From Fidelibacterota bacterium (GTDB taxonomy: Bacteria > Fidelibacterota > UBA2242 > B5-G15): a DNA stretch of 6,403 bases. The stretch covers positions 1 through 6,403 of the forward strand of contig QNCQ01000111.1 in the NCBI GenBank assembly GCA_003645825.1, written 5' to 3'. Under the pieces are notes generated by a model. That model searched no databases and was not told the DNA's origin. It saw only the letters and a list, made by a program, of their open reading frames with translations. Each line of letters opens with the position of its first letter. The stretch's first letter is position 1. Positions 5,984 through 6,403 of this stretch are shown here, piece by piece. The translations under genes and the position numbers were made by a program.

Positions 5984-6403
5984 CTACACTCCTCCGAACA
6001 GCTTTGAAAATAAATCCACAAAAGGATATATAACAGAACCAAAAATCGAAATATGGGTAACCCAGCTCAACATTATAACTACAAATAGAACCATGGAACC
6101 ATACCTTTCCATCTGGATTGCAATATGTTCATATCTAGCAGGAAGAATACCAAACAAAATTTTGGATCCATCAAGGGGTGGAATAGGCAAAAGATTAAAA
6201 ATAGCAAGAGCAATATTAATTTGAAGGCTCAAAAGCAACATTAGAAATACGGGCTTTAGTATCCCGGGTGGCAAAAAACCCATACTACCCGCCCTGATAA
6301 GCCTTATTGCTACTCCGCTTAAAAATGCTAGAAACATATTAGCCATGGGACCTGCAAGAGACACATAAAGCACCCCCTTTTTGGGATCCCTGAAATTTAA
6401 AGG
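5984..6403 (-). CDS. Site-2 protease family (M50) zinc metalloprotease, 3' part only
   Basis: M50 proteases cut transmembrane segments within the lipid bilayer, often releasing anti-sigma factors or other membrane-tethered regulators. Only the last 139 residues are visible; the gene runs past the right edge, and the HExxH zinc site should lie there. The visible part opens with NFRDPKKGVLYVSLAGPMAN (3-22), the usual conserved lead into a core helix. It contains NLLPIPPLDG (70-79), the NxxPxPxLDG motif whose Asp (D78) is the third zinc ligand. Hydrophobic segments at about 13-36, 48-71 and 102-125 are probable membrane spans. No PDZ or CBS domain is present in this part, which fits the small YwhC/Rip-like bacterial subgroup. 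The in-frame GTG at 6373 is not the start, because conserved sequence continues upstream of it. The 3' end (Gly-Gly-Val-stop) encodes the ribosome site for the next small gene. Confidence 0.93.
   Translation of the reverse strand, partial: PLNFRDPKKGVLYVSLAGPMANMFLAFLSGVAIRLIRAGSMGFLPPGILKPVFLMLLLSLQINIALAIFNLLPIPPLDGSKILFGILPARYEHIAIQMERYGSMVLFVVIMLSWVTHISIFGSVIYPFVDLFSKLFGGV

Noticed and set aside
5983..6042. Upstream extension of the small membrane protein frame into the M50 gene.
   Set aside because: It would overlap the conserved protease C terminus, and the strong GGAGG site at 5995-5991 instead points to the TTG at 5982.

Overview
The window is bacterial, about 40% GC by eye, and every supported gene lies on the minus strand, so transcription runs from high to low coordinates. 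In that direction the order is: 3' part of a site-2 (M50) membrane metalloprotease, a 60-residue basic single-pass membrane protein, a fused glutamate formimidoyltransferase/cyclodeaminase (ftcD), mutL, miaA, a 199-base leader, pyrR, and the first two thirds of pyrB. Junctions are 1 base (M50/small protein), 33 bases (small protein/ftcD), 7 bases (ftcD/mutL), and overlaps of 32 bases (mutL/miaA) and 11 bases (pyrR/pyrB). No gap exceeds 300 bases, and no tRNA, rRNA, mobile element or CRISPR array was seen.

The species cannot be named. Shine-Dalgarno sites, TTG starts, PyrR and a nuclease-type MutL all indicate a bacterium. The FtcD carries an internal insertion and a C-terminal cyclodeaminase fusion that I associate with Bacteroidota and related FCB-type lineages. 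With the Lys/Glu-rich proteins and compact layout, an uncultured or thermophilic relative of that group is a guess only.

The upstream genes form a housekeeping run: regulated intramembrane proteolysis, folate one-carbon and histidine-derived formimino-group metabolism, mismatch repair, and tRNA A37 modification. Their functions are unrelated, so the shared direction probably reflects compact co-transcription. The downstream part is the start of a pyrimidine biosynthesis operon (pyrR-pyrB), presumably continuing beyond position 1.

The most interesting region is the leader between miaA and pyrR (1183-1381). It holds a terminator-like hairpin with a seven-U tract ending only 14-17 bases before pyrR. 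That leaves no room for a promoter, so it should act as an attenuator. A competing hairpin (ACGGTG/CACCGT) would disrupt the terminator. An upstream 8-bp hairpin with a purine-rich internal bulge and a six-base loop resembles the architecture of PyrR-binding RNA. A 35-codon open frame runs through that hairpin and stops 10 bases before the terminator. This suggests PyrR-controlled attenuation, possibly coupled to a translating ribosome as proposed for the Thermus pyr operon. The second item of interest is the 60-residue basic, apparently tail-anchored protein tightly coupled to the M50 protease.
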